From: Acidithiobacillus_B sp049965315
GTDB lineage: Bacteria; Pseudomonadota; Gammaproteobacteria; Acidithiobacillales; Acidithiobacillaceae
Reading direction: 5' to 3'
DNA: 64,000 bases
Assembly: GCF_049965315.1 (NCBI RefSeq)
Contig: NZ_JBMFWL010000006.1
Span: 1-64,000, forward strand
Below, piece by piece: positions 16,908 to 25,529 of the stretch. A program made the position numbers and the translations under genes. The notes below the pieces were generated by a model, which was not told the origin of the DNA, did no database searches, and saw nothing but the letters and a program-made list of their open reading frames with translations. The stretch's first letter is position 1. Every line of letters begins with the position of its first letter.

Positions 16908-17594
16908 ATGCAATGCTCCGAATCCGGCGACCTGGTCCTCCTTGGCGGTACCTTCGACCCCATCCATTACGGCCATCTTCGCGCTGTGGAAGAGGTTCGC
17001 CAAGCACTGGGCATTGCCCGCATTTTACTGATTCCCGCCGGACATCCTCCGCATCGGCAAAGCCCCTGGGCCGATGCCCGGCACCGTCTGGAAATGACCC
17101 GCCACGCCGTGGCCCGGCATCCCCACATCGCGGTCAGCGCCATGGAAATCGAACGACCGGGTCCATCCTACACCGTCGAGACCCTGCGCGCCCTACGCCA
17201 GGAACGGCCCGAGGCGGTGCTGGCGATGGTCATCGGCATGGACGCCTTTCTCCGTTTCGACACCTGGCACGACTGGGAAGAAATCCTCGACCTCACCCAC
17301 CTGGTGGTCACGGGCCGGCCGGGATGGCCGGCGGCGGAGCTCCCCGAAGGCCTGCGCCAAACCCTCTATCAACGTCGCTGCGACCGTGCCAGCGCCCTGC
17401 GCGCACAACCCGCGGGCAAGATCCTTTTTCATACCGTGACCGCCCTGGAGATTTCCGCCACCCAGATCCGCAGCCTCCTGGCCCGCGGCCATAGCCCACG
17501 CTTTTTGTTACCCGATGTGGTCTTGGATTATATTGAAGCAGAGGGTCTTTACCAAAGCCCATCGCCATTGCCAAAGGAACCAGCACCTTGTTGA
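16908..17594 (+). CDS. nadD: nicotinate-nucleotide adenylyltransferase
   Basis: This 228-residue enzyme makes deamido-NAD from nicotinate mononucleotide and ATP. LLGGTFDPIHYGHLRAVEEV (about 11-30) contains the nucleotidyltransferase GxFxPxHxGH motif, and EISATQIRSLLARG is the ISxTxxR motif. The ATG at 16908 lacks a Shine-Dalgarno sequence, and a -10-like TATATT is only about 10 bases upstream, so the mRNA may be leaderless. It heads the run nadD-rsfS-rlmH-18430-18867-maf-rng, in which most neighbours overlap. Confidence 0.95.
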   Translation: MQCSESGDLVLLGGTFDPIHYGHLRAVEEVRQALGIARILLIPAGHPPHRQSPWADARHRLEMTRHAVARHPHIAVSAMEIERPGPSYTVETLRALRQERPEAVLAMVIGMDAFLRFDTWHDWEEILDLTHLVVTGRPGWPAAELPEGLRQTLYQRRCDRASALRAQPAGKILFHTVTALEISATQIRSLLARGHSPRFLLPDVVLDYIEAEGLYQSPSPLPKEPAPC

Positions 17595-17944
17595 CTGTAG
17601 AAGCATTGCGGGACCTCGTGGTCTCTACCCTGGATGAACACAAAGGCGGCGATATCAAGGTCATCGATGTCCGCGCGCAAACCGACATCACCGACTATCT
17701 GGTCATTGCCTCCGGCAATTCGGACCGCCAATTGCGCGCCCTCGCCGATGCCGTCGCCACGGCGGCCCGCGCCCAGGGAACCCGTCCCCTGGGGGAGGAA
17801 GGCCTCACCGCAGGAGACTGGGTCCTGGTGGATCTCGGTGACGTGGTCGTGCATCTGATGCGGCCCGAGAGCCGGGATTTTTACCAACTGGAACGCCTGT
17901 GGGGTGAGTTGCCACGGGTACGGGGCCATAGCGAAAGCCATTGA
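17588..17944 (+). CDS. rsfS: ribosome silencing factor RsfS
   Basis: This 118-residue DUF143 protein binds L14 and blocks subunit joining when nutrients are scarce. The family core is visible: VRAQTDITDYLVIASGNSDRQLRALAD, then LGEEGLTAGDWVLVDLGDVVVHLMRPESRDFYQLERLW. The start is TTG at 17588 (a second TTG follows at 17591), with AAAGGA about 10 bases upstream, overlapping the nadD end by 7 bases. Confidence 0.94.
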   Translation: MLTVEALRDLVVSTLDEHKGGDIKVIDVRAQTDITDYLVIASGNSDRQLRALADAVATAARAQGTRPLGEEGLTAGDWVLVDLGDVVVHLMRPESRDFYQLERLWGELPRVRGHSESH

Positions 17945-17948
17945 ACCC

Positions 17949-18437
17949 ATGCGCTTGTGGATATTGGCCCTCGGTACGCGCATGCCCGGCTGGGTGGAGG
18001 CGGGCGTCAGCGAGTATGCCGCGCGGATGCCGTCCCACTTCCAGGTCCTGTGGCGCTCCCTGCCCCTGGCGCGACGGGGAAGGGGAGGCGATCCTGCGCG
18101 CTGGCGGCGGGAAGAGGGGGAGCGCATCCTGGCCGCCACCCCCGCCGGCGCGGAGCGGGTGGCCATGGAAGTCACCGGGTGCGCGCTGAGCAGCGAGGCG
18201 CTGGCGCAACGGGTCGATGGCTGGCTCGGCGGCGGACGGGACGTGGCCCTATGGATTGGGGGACCCGACGGCCTCGATCCGGCCTTGCGGCCCGATTGGC
18301 GCTGGTCGCTGTCGCCCCTGACCATGGCCCACCCGGTGGTGCGCGTGGTCGTAGCCGAACAGATTTACCGCGCCTGGAGCATCCAGGCCGGGTTGCCTTA
18401 TCATCGCGCAGGAGAGGAGCATCAACACCATGCGTAA
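17949..18437 (+). CDS. rlmH: 23S rRNA pseudouridine-1915 N3-methyltransferase RlmH
   Basis: This 162-residue SPOUT methyltransferase acts on the 70S ribosome at pseudouridine 1915. The trefoil-knot motifs LWIGGPDGL and LSPLTMAHPVVRVVVAEQIYRAWSI..GLPYHR are conserved. The start at 17949 lies 4 bases after rsfS. The C-terminus (HRAGEEHQHHA) runs slightly past the usual YHRA ending and overlaps the next gene by 8 bases. Confidence 0.94.
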   Translation: MRLWILALGTRMPGWVEAGVSEYAARMPSHFQVLWRSLPLARRGRGGDPARWRREEGERILAATPAGAERVAMEVTGCALSSEALAQRVDGWLGGGRDVALWIGGPDGLDPALRPDWRWSLSPLTMAHPVVRVVVAEQIYRAWSIQAGLPYHRAGEEHQHHA

Positions 18438-18867
18438 CCGGCCCATCAGGACCCTTTTGACTCGCCTCGGATTCCCGCTCGCCCTCATCCTGGGCCTGAG
18501 CGCCTGCGCCCAGATGGTGCAGCCCAGCCCCCAGGAGAGCGCTACGGGCAGCATTGCCGTGCAGGAAGGACGGGTGCGCATCCTCGCCCTCTCGCCGGCG
18601 GTCAGCCCGGCGCAACTGGCACCGGCGCGCCGCGCCCTCGCCGCGGCCCAGGCGGCGGCCAACGCGGGCAACTACCTCCTGGCCGAGCGTCAGACCCTGC
18701 TCGCCCGAAGCCTTTTGGACAACGTCGAAATCCGGCTCAAGGAGACCCCCATGGAGGCCCGGAAGGCCGCCCTGGAGCAACAAATCACGGACTTGCAAAG
18801 CCGCATCGCCGCGACTCGCCAGGCCATCAACCAGGCCAAGGCCCAGCTCGCCAAGGAGGGCCAGTAA
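18430..18867 (+). CDS. lipoprotein with DUF4398-like coiled coil
   Basis: This 145-residue predicted lipoprotein has a basic N-terminus, a hydrophobic stretch and the lipobox LSAC (Cys about 26). After a short linker it is almost wholly helical and Ala/Gln-rich (PARRALAAAQAAANAGNYLLAERQ..LLARSLLDNVEIRL), ending in a predicted coiled coil. This resembles DUF4398 lipoproteins, which are usually encoded beside OmpA-like proteins, as here. It probably sits in the outer membrane facing the periplasm. Function is unknown. Confidence 0.65.
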   Translation: MRNRPIRTLLTRLGFPLALILGLSACAQMVQPSPQESATGSIAVQEGRVRILALSPAVSPAQLAPARRALAAAQAAANAGNYLLAERQTLLARSLLDNVEIRLKETPMEARKAALEQQITDLQSRIAATRQAINQAKAQLAKEGQ

Positions 18868-19718
18868 TGCGGCGCATCGTCCTGGTCACCAGCCTGATTC
18901 TCAGCGCCGCTCCCGCAGTCAGCAATGCCGCGCCGGCCACCCAGATCCAGGGCGCGGAACAACGCTTGCTGGCCGCGCAACACGTCGCCCCCATTCCGCC
19001 AGCCACCCTGGACAGCCTGCGCAACGCCCTCGCCCTCATGAAGCAGGATCAGGCGCAAGCGGTCCTGTTCCAGGTCGACGCCCGGATCTTTGCTGCGCGG
19101 ATGGAAGGCCTTGCCGAAATCCGCGGGCAGGAGGCCCAACAACGTCAACTTGATGGCCTTCAGGAACAGGTGCAGCGCCTCGGCACCCAATACCAGGCCT
19201 TGCAGGCAGAATATGGCCATTTGCGCCAACAGCTCGCCGCCAAGACCATGAGCACAGCCCAAACCCAGCATCTGGAGCAGGAAATCCAGCAGCAAAAGAC
19301 CCAGCTCCAGCAGGAAGAAAAACGGGTGGCCGCCCTGGCGGGGCAAAGCCAGCAGAGCGCCGCGCCAGCCTATGCCAAGGCCCTCACGGTCTACGCCCAG
19401 GTCCGCGCCGCCAGCGACGGCGTGCATGTCAGCATGCCTGCCGCCAGTCTCTTTGCCGACAATGCCCGCCTTTCCAGCGCCGGCCGGCAACGCCTGCAGG
19501 CCATGGCCAGCATCCTCAAGCAGGCCTCGGCCAGTCAGGTCCTGGTGCGCGTCGCGCCCCAGCCGGGTGGAATCAGCCTCGCCACCCAGCGCGCCGAGGC
19601 CATTCTCCACGCCCTGCGCCAGGACGGCATTCCCGACCGGGTCCTCGCCCTGGCCACGGGCTCCGGCCTGACCCCCGGCACGGCGGAACTCCTGCTGGTG
19701 GGCCAAGCCGCACCGTGA
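18867..19718 (+). CDS. periplasmic coiled-coil protein with OmpA-like C-terminus
   Basis: This 283-residue secreted protein has a signal peptide to about residue 22 and an Ala-rich helical section. A Gln-rich coiled coil follows at about 90-160 (QEAQQRQLDGLQEQVQRLGTQ, LEQEIQQQKTQLQQEEKR). The C-terminal domain resembles OmpA/MotB peptidoglycan-binding domains: VSMPAASLFADNARLSSAGRQRLQAMASILKQ, then ATQRAEAILHALRQDGIPDRVLALATG. The usual Asp and Arg that hold diaminopimelate are not clearly placed, so binding is uncertain. Its start overlaps the lipoprotein stop by one base; the two probably act together at the envelope. Confidence 0.65.
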   Translation: MRRIVLVTSLILSAAPAVSNAAPATQIQGAEQRLLAAQHVAPIPPATLDSLRNALALMKQDQAQAVLFQVDARIFAARMEGLAEIRGQEAQQRQLDGLQEQVQRLGTQYQALQAEYGHLRQQLAAKTMSTAQTQHLEQEIQQQKTQLQQEEKRVAALAGQSQQSAAPAYAKALTVYAQVRAASDGVHVSMPAASLFADNARLSSAGRQRLQAMASILKQASASQVLVRVAPQPGGISLATQRAEAILHALRQDGIPDRVLALATGSGLTPGTAELLLVGQAAP

Positions 19719-20299
19719 CGACCCTGTTCCTGGCATCGGCTTCGCCCCGGCGGCTGGCCCTCCTCCGACAAATCGGCTACAGCCCCCTGCCCGTCCCCAC
19801 CGCTATCGACGAAACGCCGCTGCCGGGCGAGGACCCTGCCGCCCAGGCGCTGCGCCTGGCCATGGCCAAGGCCGCCGCCGCCCGGGAGCGCCCCGCTGCC
19901 CTCATCCTGGCGGCCGATACCATCGTCAGCGTCGATGGACAGGCCTTTGGCAAACCCCGCGACTTTCCTTCCGCCCAGGAGATGCTGGAGGCCTTGGGGG
20001 GACGCTGGCACACCGTGCATACCGCCGTTGTCGTCACCCGCTCCGGGCGCAATGCCCAGTGCCTCAGCACCAGCAGGGTGCAGATGCGGCGCCTGGACGC
20101 ACGGGAGATAGCCGCCTACTGGGCCAGCGGTGAGCCGGCGGACAAGGCCGGCGCCTATGCCATTCAAGGGCTCGGCGCCCTTTTCATCACCGCCCTGGAG
20201 GGCTCCTACAGCGGTGTCATGGGCCTCCCCCTCTTTGAAACCGGGCAGCTCCTGGGCACCTTCGGCTGTCCCCCTCCCTTTCTCCATGGACTGTCATGA
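19715..20299 (+). CDS. Maf-type nucleoside triphosphate pyrophosphatase
   Basis: This 194-residue house-cleaning pyrophosphatase hydrolyses dTTP/UTP or modified nucleotides. LFLASASPRRLALLRQIG (about 4-21), LAADTIVSVDGQAFGKPRD (about 65-83) and KAGAYAIQGLGALFITALEGSYSGVMGLPLFET are diagnostic. The Q-G and S-Y-S residues suggest the YhdE type (dTTP/UTP) rather than YceF. Start GTG overlaps the previous stop (GTGA). It is followed by rng, the usual maf-rng pair. Confidence 0.92.
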   Translation: MTTLFLASASPRRLALLRQIGYSPLPVPTAIDETPLPGEDPAAQALRLAMAKAAAARERPAALILAADTIVSVDGQAFGKPRDFPSAQEMLEALGGRWHTVHTAVVVTRSGRNAQCLSTSRVQMRRLDAREIAAYWASGEPADKAGAYAIQGLGALFITALEGSYSGVMGLPLFETGQLLGTFGCPPPFLHGLS

Positions 20300-21786
20300 G
20301 CGAAGAGTTATTACTCAATATCACCCCCCAGGAAATCCGCGTTGCCCTGGTGGACAACGGCGTCTTGCAGGAACTGCAGATCGAGCGCAGCAGCCATCGC
20401 GGACTGGTGGGCAATATCTACAAGGGTATCGTCCGCCGCGTCCTGCCCGGCATGCAGGCGGCCTTCATCGATATCGGCCTGGAGCGCACGGGTTTTCTCC
20501 ATGCCGCCGATATTCAGGAAGAAGAGGCGGACCCCGGCAGCGAAACCGATGTGGAAACCCGCCCCGGGCACAGCGAGACGCGCAACGTCAGCGCCCTGCT
20601 CCATGAAGGTCAGGAAGTGGTGGTCCAGGTCATCAAGGATCCTCTCGGCAGCAAGGGCGCGCGCCTGTCCACGCGCATCACGCTGCCCGGCCGCTTCCTG
20701 GTCTATATGCCCTATGTACCACGCATCGGCGTATCCGGACGCATCGAATCTCCCGAAGAGCGCAGCCGCCTCAAGGGCATCCTCAAGGCCCTGATCCCCC
20801 CCGACGAACCGGGCGGTTTCATCATCCGCACCCTCGCCGAGGGGGTGGAGGAAATCGACTTCAGCAGCGATCTGGATTTTCTCCGCCGCCTCTGGCAGTC
20901 CATCCGCGCCCGCCTGGAAACGCACCCTGCCCCCGGCGAGATCCACCGCGACCTCAATCTGGCCCTGCGCGTCATGCGCGACGTGATGTCCGACAACATC
21001 CAGCGGGTACGCATCGACTCCCGCGAAACCTTTGAAGCGGCGCTGGCCTTTTGTCAGGGGATCATTCCGGAGGTGGTGGACCGCATCGAGCTCTATGCCG
21101 GTGATCGGCCCCTCTTTGACCTCTACAATGTCGAAGACGAGATCGATCGCGCCTTGCAACGCCGGGTCACCCTCAAGTCCGGGGCCTATCTCGTCATCGA
21201 TCAAACGGAGGCCCTCACCGCCATCGATGTGAATACGGGCGGTTTCGTGGGTCGGCGCAACCAGGAAGAAACCATCCTCAAGACCAATCTGGAGGCCGCT
21301 GCGGCCATCGCCCGCCAACTGCGCCTGCGCAACATCGGCGGCATGATCATCATCGACTTCATCGACATGGAAGACCCGGAGCACAAACGCCGGGTGCAGC
21401 GCGCCCTGGAAAAGGCCCTGCAAGGGGATCGCGCACGCAGCACGGTGACCCAGATCTCCACCCTGGGACTGGTGGAAATGACGCGCAAGCGGACCCGCGA
21501 GAGCCTCGCCCAGATTCTTTGTGAACCCTGCCCTTATTGCCAGGGCCGCGGCATCATGAAAACCCCGGAAACCATCTGTTACGAGATCCTGCGCGAGATC
21601 GTGCGCGAAACCCGCGCCTATCCGGCCGAACGCTTTGTGGTCCTGGCGGGCCCCGGCGTGGTAGAACGGCTCCTCGACGACGAAAGCGCCAGTTTGGCCA
21701 GCCTGGAAGAGTTCATCGGCCGACCCGTCCGTTTGCAGGCCGAGGCCACCTACACCCAGGAACAGTACGACATCATCTTGATGTGA
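20296..21786 (+). CDS. rng: ribonuclease G
   Basis: This 496-residue endoribonuclease of the RNase E/G family matures 16S rRNA 5' ends and degrades mRNA. It has the S1 domain with IYKGIVRRVLPGMQAAFIDIGLERTGFLHAADI, the DNase I-like catalytic region with AIDVNTGGFVGRRNQEETILKTNLEAA and IIIDFIDM, and the zinc-link CEPCPYC near residue 411. It lacks the long C-terminal scaffold of RNase E, so it is the short RNase G form. ATGA overlap with maf. Its end overlaps the opposite-strand comEA end by 14 bases. Confidence 0.94.
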   Translation: MSEELLLNITPQEIRVALVDNGVLQELQIERSSHRGLVGNIYKGIVRRVLPGMQAAFIDIGLERTGFLHAADIQEEEADPGSETDVETRPGHSETRNVSALLHEGQEVVVQVIKDPLGSKGARLSTRITLPGRFLVYMPYVPRIGVSGRIESPEERSRLKGILKALIPPDEPGGFIIRTLAEGVEEIDFSSDLDFLRRLWQSIRARLETHPAPGEIHRDLNLALRVMRDVMSDNIQRVRIDSRETFEAALAFCQGIIPEVVDRIELYAGDRPLFDLYNVEDEIDRALQRRVTLKSGAYLVIDQTEALTAIDVNTGGFVGRRNQEETILKTNLEAAAAIARQLRLRNIGGMIIIDFIDMEDPEHKRRVQRALEKALQGDRARSTVTQISTLGLVEMTRKRTRESLAQILCEPCPYCQGRGIMKTPETICYEILREIVRETRAYPAERFVVLAGPGVVERLLDDESASLASLEEFIGRPVRLQAEATYTQEQYDIILM

Positions 21787-22099
21787 TCCGTGCCGTCGGA
21801 CCGGCTACCGGCGGGCCGAGTACGATCAGGCCGCGCAGCCGGGCGGCCAGCTTCGGCCCCACCCCCGGCACCGCGGCCAGCGCCGCCTTACCGGGAAAGG
21901 GCCCATGGGCGGCGCGAAAGGCCACGATGGCCGCGGCACGGCGCGCCCCAATCCCTGGCAGGTCCTGCAGTTGCCGCGCATCGGCCCTGTTGATATCCAC
22001 CATGGCGGGGCGGAGGGGCTCGGCTTGCGCCAATCCCTTCCCCGGACAGAAACCCAGGAGCAGCAGGGCAACCACGATCCCGACCCAGCTTCGCCCCAT
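21773..22099 (-). CDS. ComEA-like helix-hairpin-helix DNA-binding protein
   Basis: This is a 108-residue small secreted protein: a signal peptide (about 1-24, ending GLAQA), then VDINRADARQLQDLPGIGARRAAAIVAFR and AALAAVPGVGPKLAARLRG, two helix-hairpin-helix motifs as in the DNA-binding domain of ComEA. Such proteins bind incoming DNA in the periplasm during natural transformation. It is the last gene of the hemL-hinT-comEA run. Another competence-linked gene, dprA, is in the window; a ComEC channel is not. Confidence 0.8.
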   Translation of the reverse strand: MGRSWVGIVVALLLLGFCPGKGLAQAEPLRPAMVDINRADARQLQDLPGIGARRAAAIVAFRAAHGPFPGKAALAAVPGVGPKLAARLRGLIVLGPPVAGPTARITSR

Positions 22100-22115
22100 G
22101 CCGACCGGGCGCGCC

Positions 22116-22511
22116 TCAGGCCCGGAGCGCGGCGCGGATCTTCTCGGCCATGGCCGCCAGCGCCGCGTCGCCCACGTCCTGGGCCAGGGCGAAATTGAGC
22201 TCCGTCAGGGCGTTCATGGGGATCAAATGGACATGGGTATGGGGCACTTCCAGGCCCGCCACCATGACGCCCACCCGCTTGCAGCCGGTGACCCGCTCCA
22301 GCGCCGGTACGATCCGCTTGGCAAAGGGCAGGAGGCCCGCCAGGGTCGCGTCATCCAGGGTAAAGATATAGTCATGCTCGATCTTGGGAACGACCAGGGT
22401 GTGCCCCGGCCGCACCGGCCGGATGTCCAGGAAGGCCAGATAGCGGTCATCCTCCAAGAGCTTGTGGGCGGGAATCTCCCCCCGGATGATGCGGGTAAAC
22501 AAGGTGCTCAT
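22116..22511 (-). CDS. hinT: HIT-family nucleotide hydrolase
   Basis: This 131-residue histidine triad protein has the active-site HTHVH (91-95), RGEIPAHKLLEDDRYLAFLDI at the N-terminus and RPVRPGHTLVVPK. HinT-like enzymes hydrolyse purine nucleoside phosphoramidates and related adenylylated compounds. The length is a little over the classic HinT (about 119), so a neighbouring HIT subfamily is possible. It overlaps the hemL stop (ATGA) and may be co-translated. Confidence 0.88.
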   Translation of the reverse strand: MSTLFTRIIRGEIPAHKLLEDDRYLAFLDIRPVRPGHTLVVPKIEHDYIFTLDDATLAGLLPFAKRIVPALERVTGCKRVGVMVAGLEVPHTHVHLIPMNALTELNFALAQDVGDAALAAMAEKIRAALRA

Positions 22512-23803
22512 TGCTCCGTCTCCTTTATGGCCTGCAATACTTCCCGGGCCGCCGCCAGGGTTGCGGCGATTTCCGCCGCGCCGTGGGCTGCCGAGACAAA
22601 ACCCGCCTCATAGGCGCTGGGGGCCAGGTACACGCCGCGTTGCAGCAGGCCATGGAAAAAACGCCCGTAGCGCTGCGCATCCGCCGCCATGACATCGTCA
22701 AAGCTCCGTACCGGACGATCATGGAAAAACCACCCGAACATCCCCGGCACCCGGTTGATCTGCAAGGGGACCTGCAGGGCGCCCGCGCACTCGGCCAGAC
22801 CCTGACAAAGTGCCTCCGTCGCAGCGGCCAGTTCGGTATGGAAACCGGGCCGTTCCAGCAGGCGCAAGGTCGCCAAACCCGCCGCCATGGCCACCGGATT
22901 ACCGGAGAGAGTCCCGGCCTGATAGACCGGCCCATTGGGCGCCAGGGATTCCATGATCTCCCGGGCGCCACCCACCGCACCAACCGGCAGGCCGCCGCCA
23001 ATGATCTTGCCCAGCGTCGTCAGGTCCGGGCGCACCCCGTAGAGGGCTTGGGCGCCCCCCAGGGCTACCCGGAAACCCGTCATCACCTCATCGAAGATGA
23101 GCACGCATTCATATTGATCACAAAGGGCCCGCAGACCGGCGAGAAAGCCGGGCGCGGGCGGCACGCAGCCCATATTGCCGGCAATGGGCTCGACAATGAT
23201 GGCCGCCACATCGTAACCAAAGCGCGTCATCATCTGCGCCGTCTCATCGAGATCGTTGTACGGCAGGACCAGGGTAAGCCGGGCCAGGTCCTGGGGAATC
23301 CCGGCGCTGGAGGGCTGTCCCAGGGTCAGGGCGCCGGATCCGGCCTTCACCAGCAGGCTGTCGCTATGGCCGTGATAATTGCCTTCAAACTTGATGATCT
23401 TATCCCGGCCCGTATAGCCCCGCGCCAGGCGCACCGCGGTCATCACCGCCTCGGTGCCGCTGGAGGTCATGCGGACTTCCTCGATGCTGGGCATCAGGCG
23501 GCAGACGGTCTCCGCCATCTCCACCTCGATGGCCGTCGGCGCCCCGAAACCCAGACCGTTGGCCATCTGTGCCGCCACCGCGGCGAGGATCTCGGGGTGG
23601 GCGTGGCCATGGATCATGGGCCCCCAGGAGCCCACATAATCGATATAACGCCGCCCCTCCACATCCCAGAGGTAAGAGCCGGCGGCACGCTCCACAAAGA
23701 CCGGGTCACCACCCACGCCGCGAAAGGCCCGCACCGGCGAGTTGACCCCCCCGGGAATGACTTTCCGGGCTGCATGAAACAGGTCATGGGATGAACGCGT
23801 CAT
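22508..23803 (-). CDS. hemL: glutamate-1-semialdehyde 2,1-aminomutase
   Basis: This 431-residue PLP enzyme forms 5-aminolevulinate in the C5 pathway to haem. GGVNSPVRAFRGVGGDPVF near the N-terminus, MTSSGTEAVMTAVRLARGYTGR, FEGNYHGHSD, IFDEVMTGFR and TTLGKIIGGGLPVGAVGG with the PLP lysine near residue 266 are all present. TTG 23806 is in frame, but ATG 23803 has AAGGAG 5 bases upstream and was chosen. It indicates that the organism makes ALA from glutamyl-tRNA. Confidence 0.96.
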   Translation of the reverse strand: MTRSSHDLFHAARKVIPGGVNSPVRAFRGVGGDPVFVERAAGSYLWDVEGRRYIDYVGSWGPMIHGHAHPEILAAVAAQMANGLGFGAPTAIEVEMAETVCRLMPSIEEVRMTSSGTEAVMTAVRLARGYTGRDKIIKFEGNYHGHSDSLLVKAGSGALTLGQPSSAGIPQDLARLTLVLPYNDLDETAQMMTRFGYDVAAIIVEPIAGNMGCVPPAPGFLAGLRALCDQYECVLIFDEVMTGFRVALGGAQALYGVRPDLTTLGKIIGGGLPVGAVGGAREIMESLAPNGPVYQAGTLSGNPVAMAAGLATLRLLERPGFHTELAAATEALCQGLAECAGALQVPLQINRVPGMFGWFFHDRPVRSFDDVMAADAQRYGRFFHGLLQRGVYLAPSAYEAGFVSAAHGAAEIAATLAAAREVLQAIKETEQ

Positions 23804-23863
23804 CAATACTCCTTATAATTGCGGTAATGAATGGATGCGCTGCGGGTCCGCAGCAACGGCGCT

Positions 23864-24514
23864 TCAAGCATGCGCAAACAGGGCCGCACAACGGCGTGTG
23901 GCGGCCTCCACATCGGGGGCGGCAAAGAGGGCCGAGACCATGGCCAGGCTGTCGGCGCCAGCCGCGACGAGCGCGCCGCCGTTGGCCGCCGTGATCCCGC
24001 CAATGGCGACGATGGGCACAGCCAGGGCTTGCCGCGCGTGGCGCAGGACGTCCAGGCTCACCACCGGGGCAAGGGGCTTGGTGGTGGACGGAAAAAAGGA
24101 GCCGAAGGCGACATAGTCGGCACCCGCCGCCACCGCCCGCTGCGCCCCCTCCACACTGCCATAACACGATACCCCGATGAGGATCTCCTCCCCCAGCGCC
24201 CGGCGCAGTTCGTCCAGGGGCGCGTCCTCCTCCCCCACATGCAGGGCCGGTGCGGCCACGGACCGGGCCAGGGCCGGGTCATCGTTCACCACGAAAAGGG
24301 CGCCATAGCGTGCGCACAGGGCGCGCAAGCCCCGGGCCTCGGCGAGGCGACGCGCGGTATCGTTGCTCTTATCCCGATACTGCAGCAGCCGCGCACCCCC
24401 GCGCAGGGCCGCTTCCGCCCGGGCAAGAAAGACGTTGGGCGGCATCAAGCGGGCATCGGTAATGGCATAGATACCGGCTACCACGCCCCGCGCCCGGGCA
24501 CCTCCCCGCATCAC
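23864..24514 (-). CDS. thiE: thiamine-phosphate synthase
   Basis: This 216-residue TIM-barrel enzyme couples HMP-PP to the thiazole phosphate. Motifs: GIYAITDARLMPP, LLQYRDKSNDTARR (about 42-55), LFVVNDDPALA, LHVGEEDAPLDELR, GVSCYGSVEGAQRAVAAGADYVAFGSFFPSTTKP and IVAIGGITAANGG. The start overlaps the thiD stop (ATGA), giving a thiD-thiE pair. No TPP riboswitch is seen upstream of thiD. Confidence 0.94.
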   Translation of the reverse strand: MMRGGARARGVVAGIYAITDARLMPPNVFLARAEAALRGGARLLQYRDKSNDTARRLAEARGLRALCARYGALFVVNDDPALARSVAAPALHVGEEDAPLDELRRALGEEILIGVSCYGSVEGAQRAVAAGADYVAFGSFFPSTTKPLAPVVSLDVLRHARQALAVPIVAIGGITAANGGALVAAGADSLAMVSALFAAPDVEAATRRCAALFAHA

Positions 24515-25329
24515 TCTTCCTCACCGCTTCTCGCCCAGAAAAAGCGGTCCGGGAACCATTGTCCCCGACCCAGGGCATAGGCGTGAACGAGGCTGCGGTG
24601 AGTATAATCAAGGGCTTGGGCAACGGCTGGCAGGACCGGCAGGCCATGGGCCAGACCCGCGGCGATGGCCGCCGCGAGGGTACATCCGGAGCCGTGATAG
24701 TGATGGGGCAGACGCTCCTGCAGATAGGTTTCCAGCCATTGCCGGTCATGAAAGAGCAGGTTTTCGACTTGCGTTCCCTGGCCATGACCGCCGGTAATCA
24801 GCACGTACTCGGCGCCCGCTTCCGTCAGGGCATGGCCCGCCGCCGGGAGATTATCCGCCCCCGGGGCCAGCGCCAGGGCCTCGGGGCCGTTGGGGGTCAG
24901 GACCGTAACCCGGGGCAGGAGGAGATCCAGCATGGCCTCGCGCAGACCCGCAACGGCCAGCGCCCCGCCGCCCCCGGCCGCCAGTACCGGATCCAGCACC
25001 ACCGGTATCTCGGGATAATCCAACAGGACCCCCACCACGGCCTCCACCATCTGGGCGTTGCCCAGCATGCCGATCTTGATGGCCTGGACCGAAATGTCCT
25101 CCAGGACCACCCTGGCCTGTGCCATGGTGTCCAACGGGTCCATCATCGTGAACCCGCGGACATTTACGGAATCCTGAATCGTCACCGCCGTCACCGCCGA
25201 GCAGCCATGGGTGCCGAGGCTGGCAAAGGTCAGCAGATCCGCTTGCAAACCAGCGCCGCCACTGGGATCCGAGCCGGCGATGGTCAGCACTGCAGGAAGT
25301 GTTGAAAGGCGTCCCGCCATCCTATGCAT
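24511..25329 (-). CDS. thiD: hydroxymethylpyrimidine(-phosphate) kinase
   Basis: This 272-residue ribokinase-fold enzyme phosphorylates HMP and HMP-P for thiamine synthesis. LTIAGSDPSGGAGLQADLLTF (about 15-35), SVQAIKIGMLGNAQMVEAV, VLDPVLAAGGGGAL, LTPNGPEALAL and the anion hole HHYHGSGCTLAAAIAAGLA are all present. The start at 25329 is supported by AGGATCGC upstream; the ATG four codons later is an alternative. It is divergent from the membrane cytochrome. Confidence 0.94.
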   Translation of the reverse strand: MHRMAGRLSTLPAVLTIAGSDPSGGAGLQADLLTFASLGTHGCSAVTAVTIQDSVNVRGFTMMDPLDTMAQARVVLEDISVQAIKIGMLGNAQMVEAVVGVLLDYPEIPVVLDPVLAAGGGGALAVAGLREAMLDLLLPRVTVLTPNGPEALALAPGADNLPAAGHALTEAGAEYVLITGGHGQGTQVENLLFHDRQWLETYLQERLPHHYHGSGCTLAAAIAAGLAHGLPVLPAVAQALDYTHRSLVHAYALGRGQWFPDRFFWARSGEEE

Positions 25330-25529
25330 CCATAGCGATCCTAATCAATCATCATATTGTCTCTTCCCATGGACTTTGGCAAGCTAGTTGCTTAGAGAAA
25401 CGGGGCGGGCGGCTCAAGGACGGCCAGCGAGCCGAAACGGCGCGGAGACAACGATCATATTGAACCTCCGCGCTTTTTGGACGTCCGGCAAAATGGATGA
25501 ATGAGCGTAAAATCAAGGGAGGCACCACC

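Noticed and set aside
25330..25529. Possible TPP riboswitch upstream of thiD
   Set aside because: No THI-box core (CTGAGA, ACCTGA-type) is found on the minus strand; only small hairpins are present.
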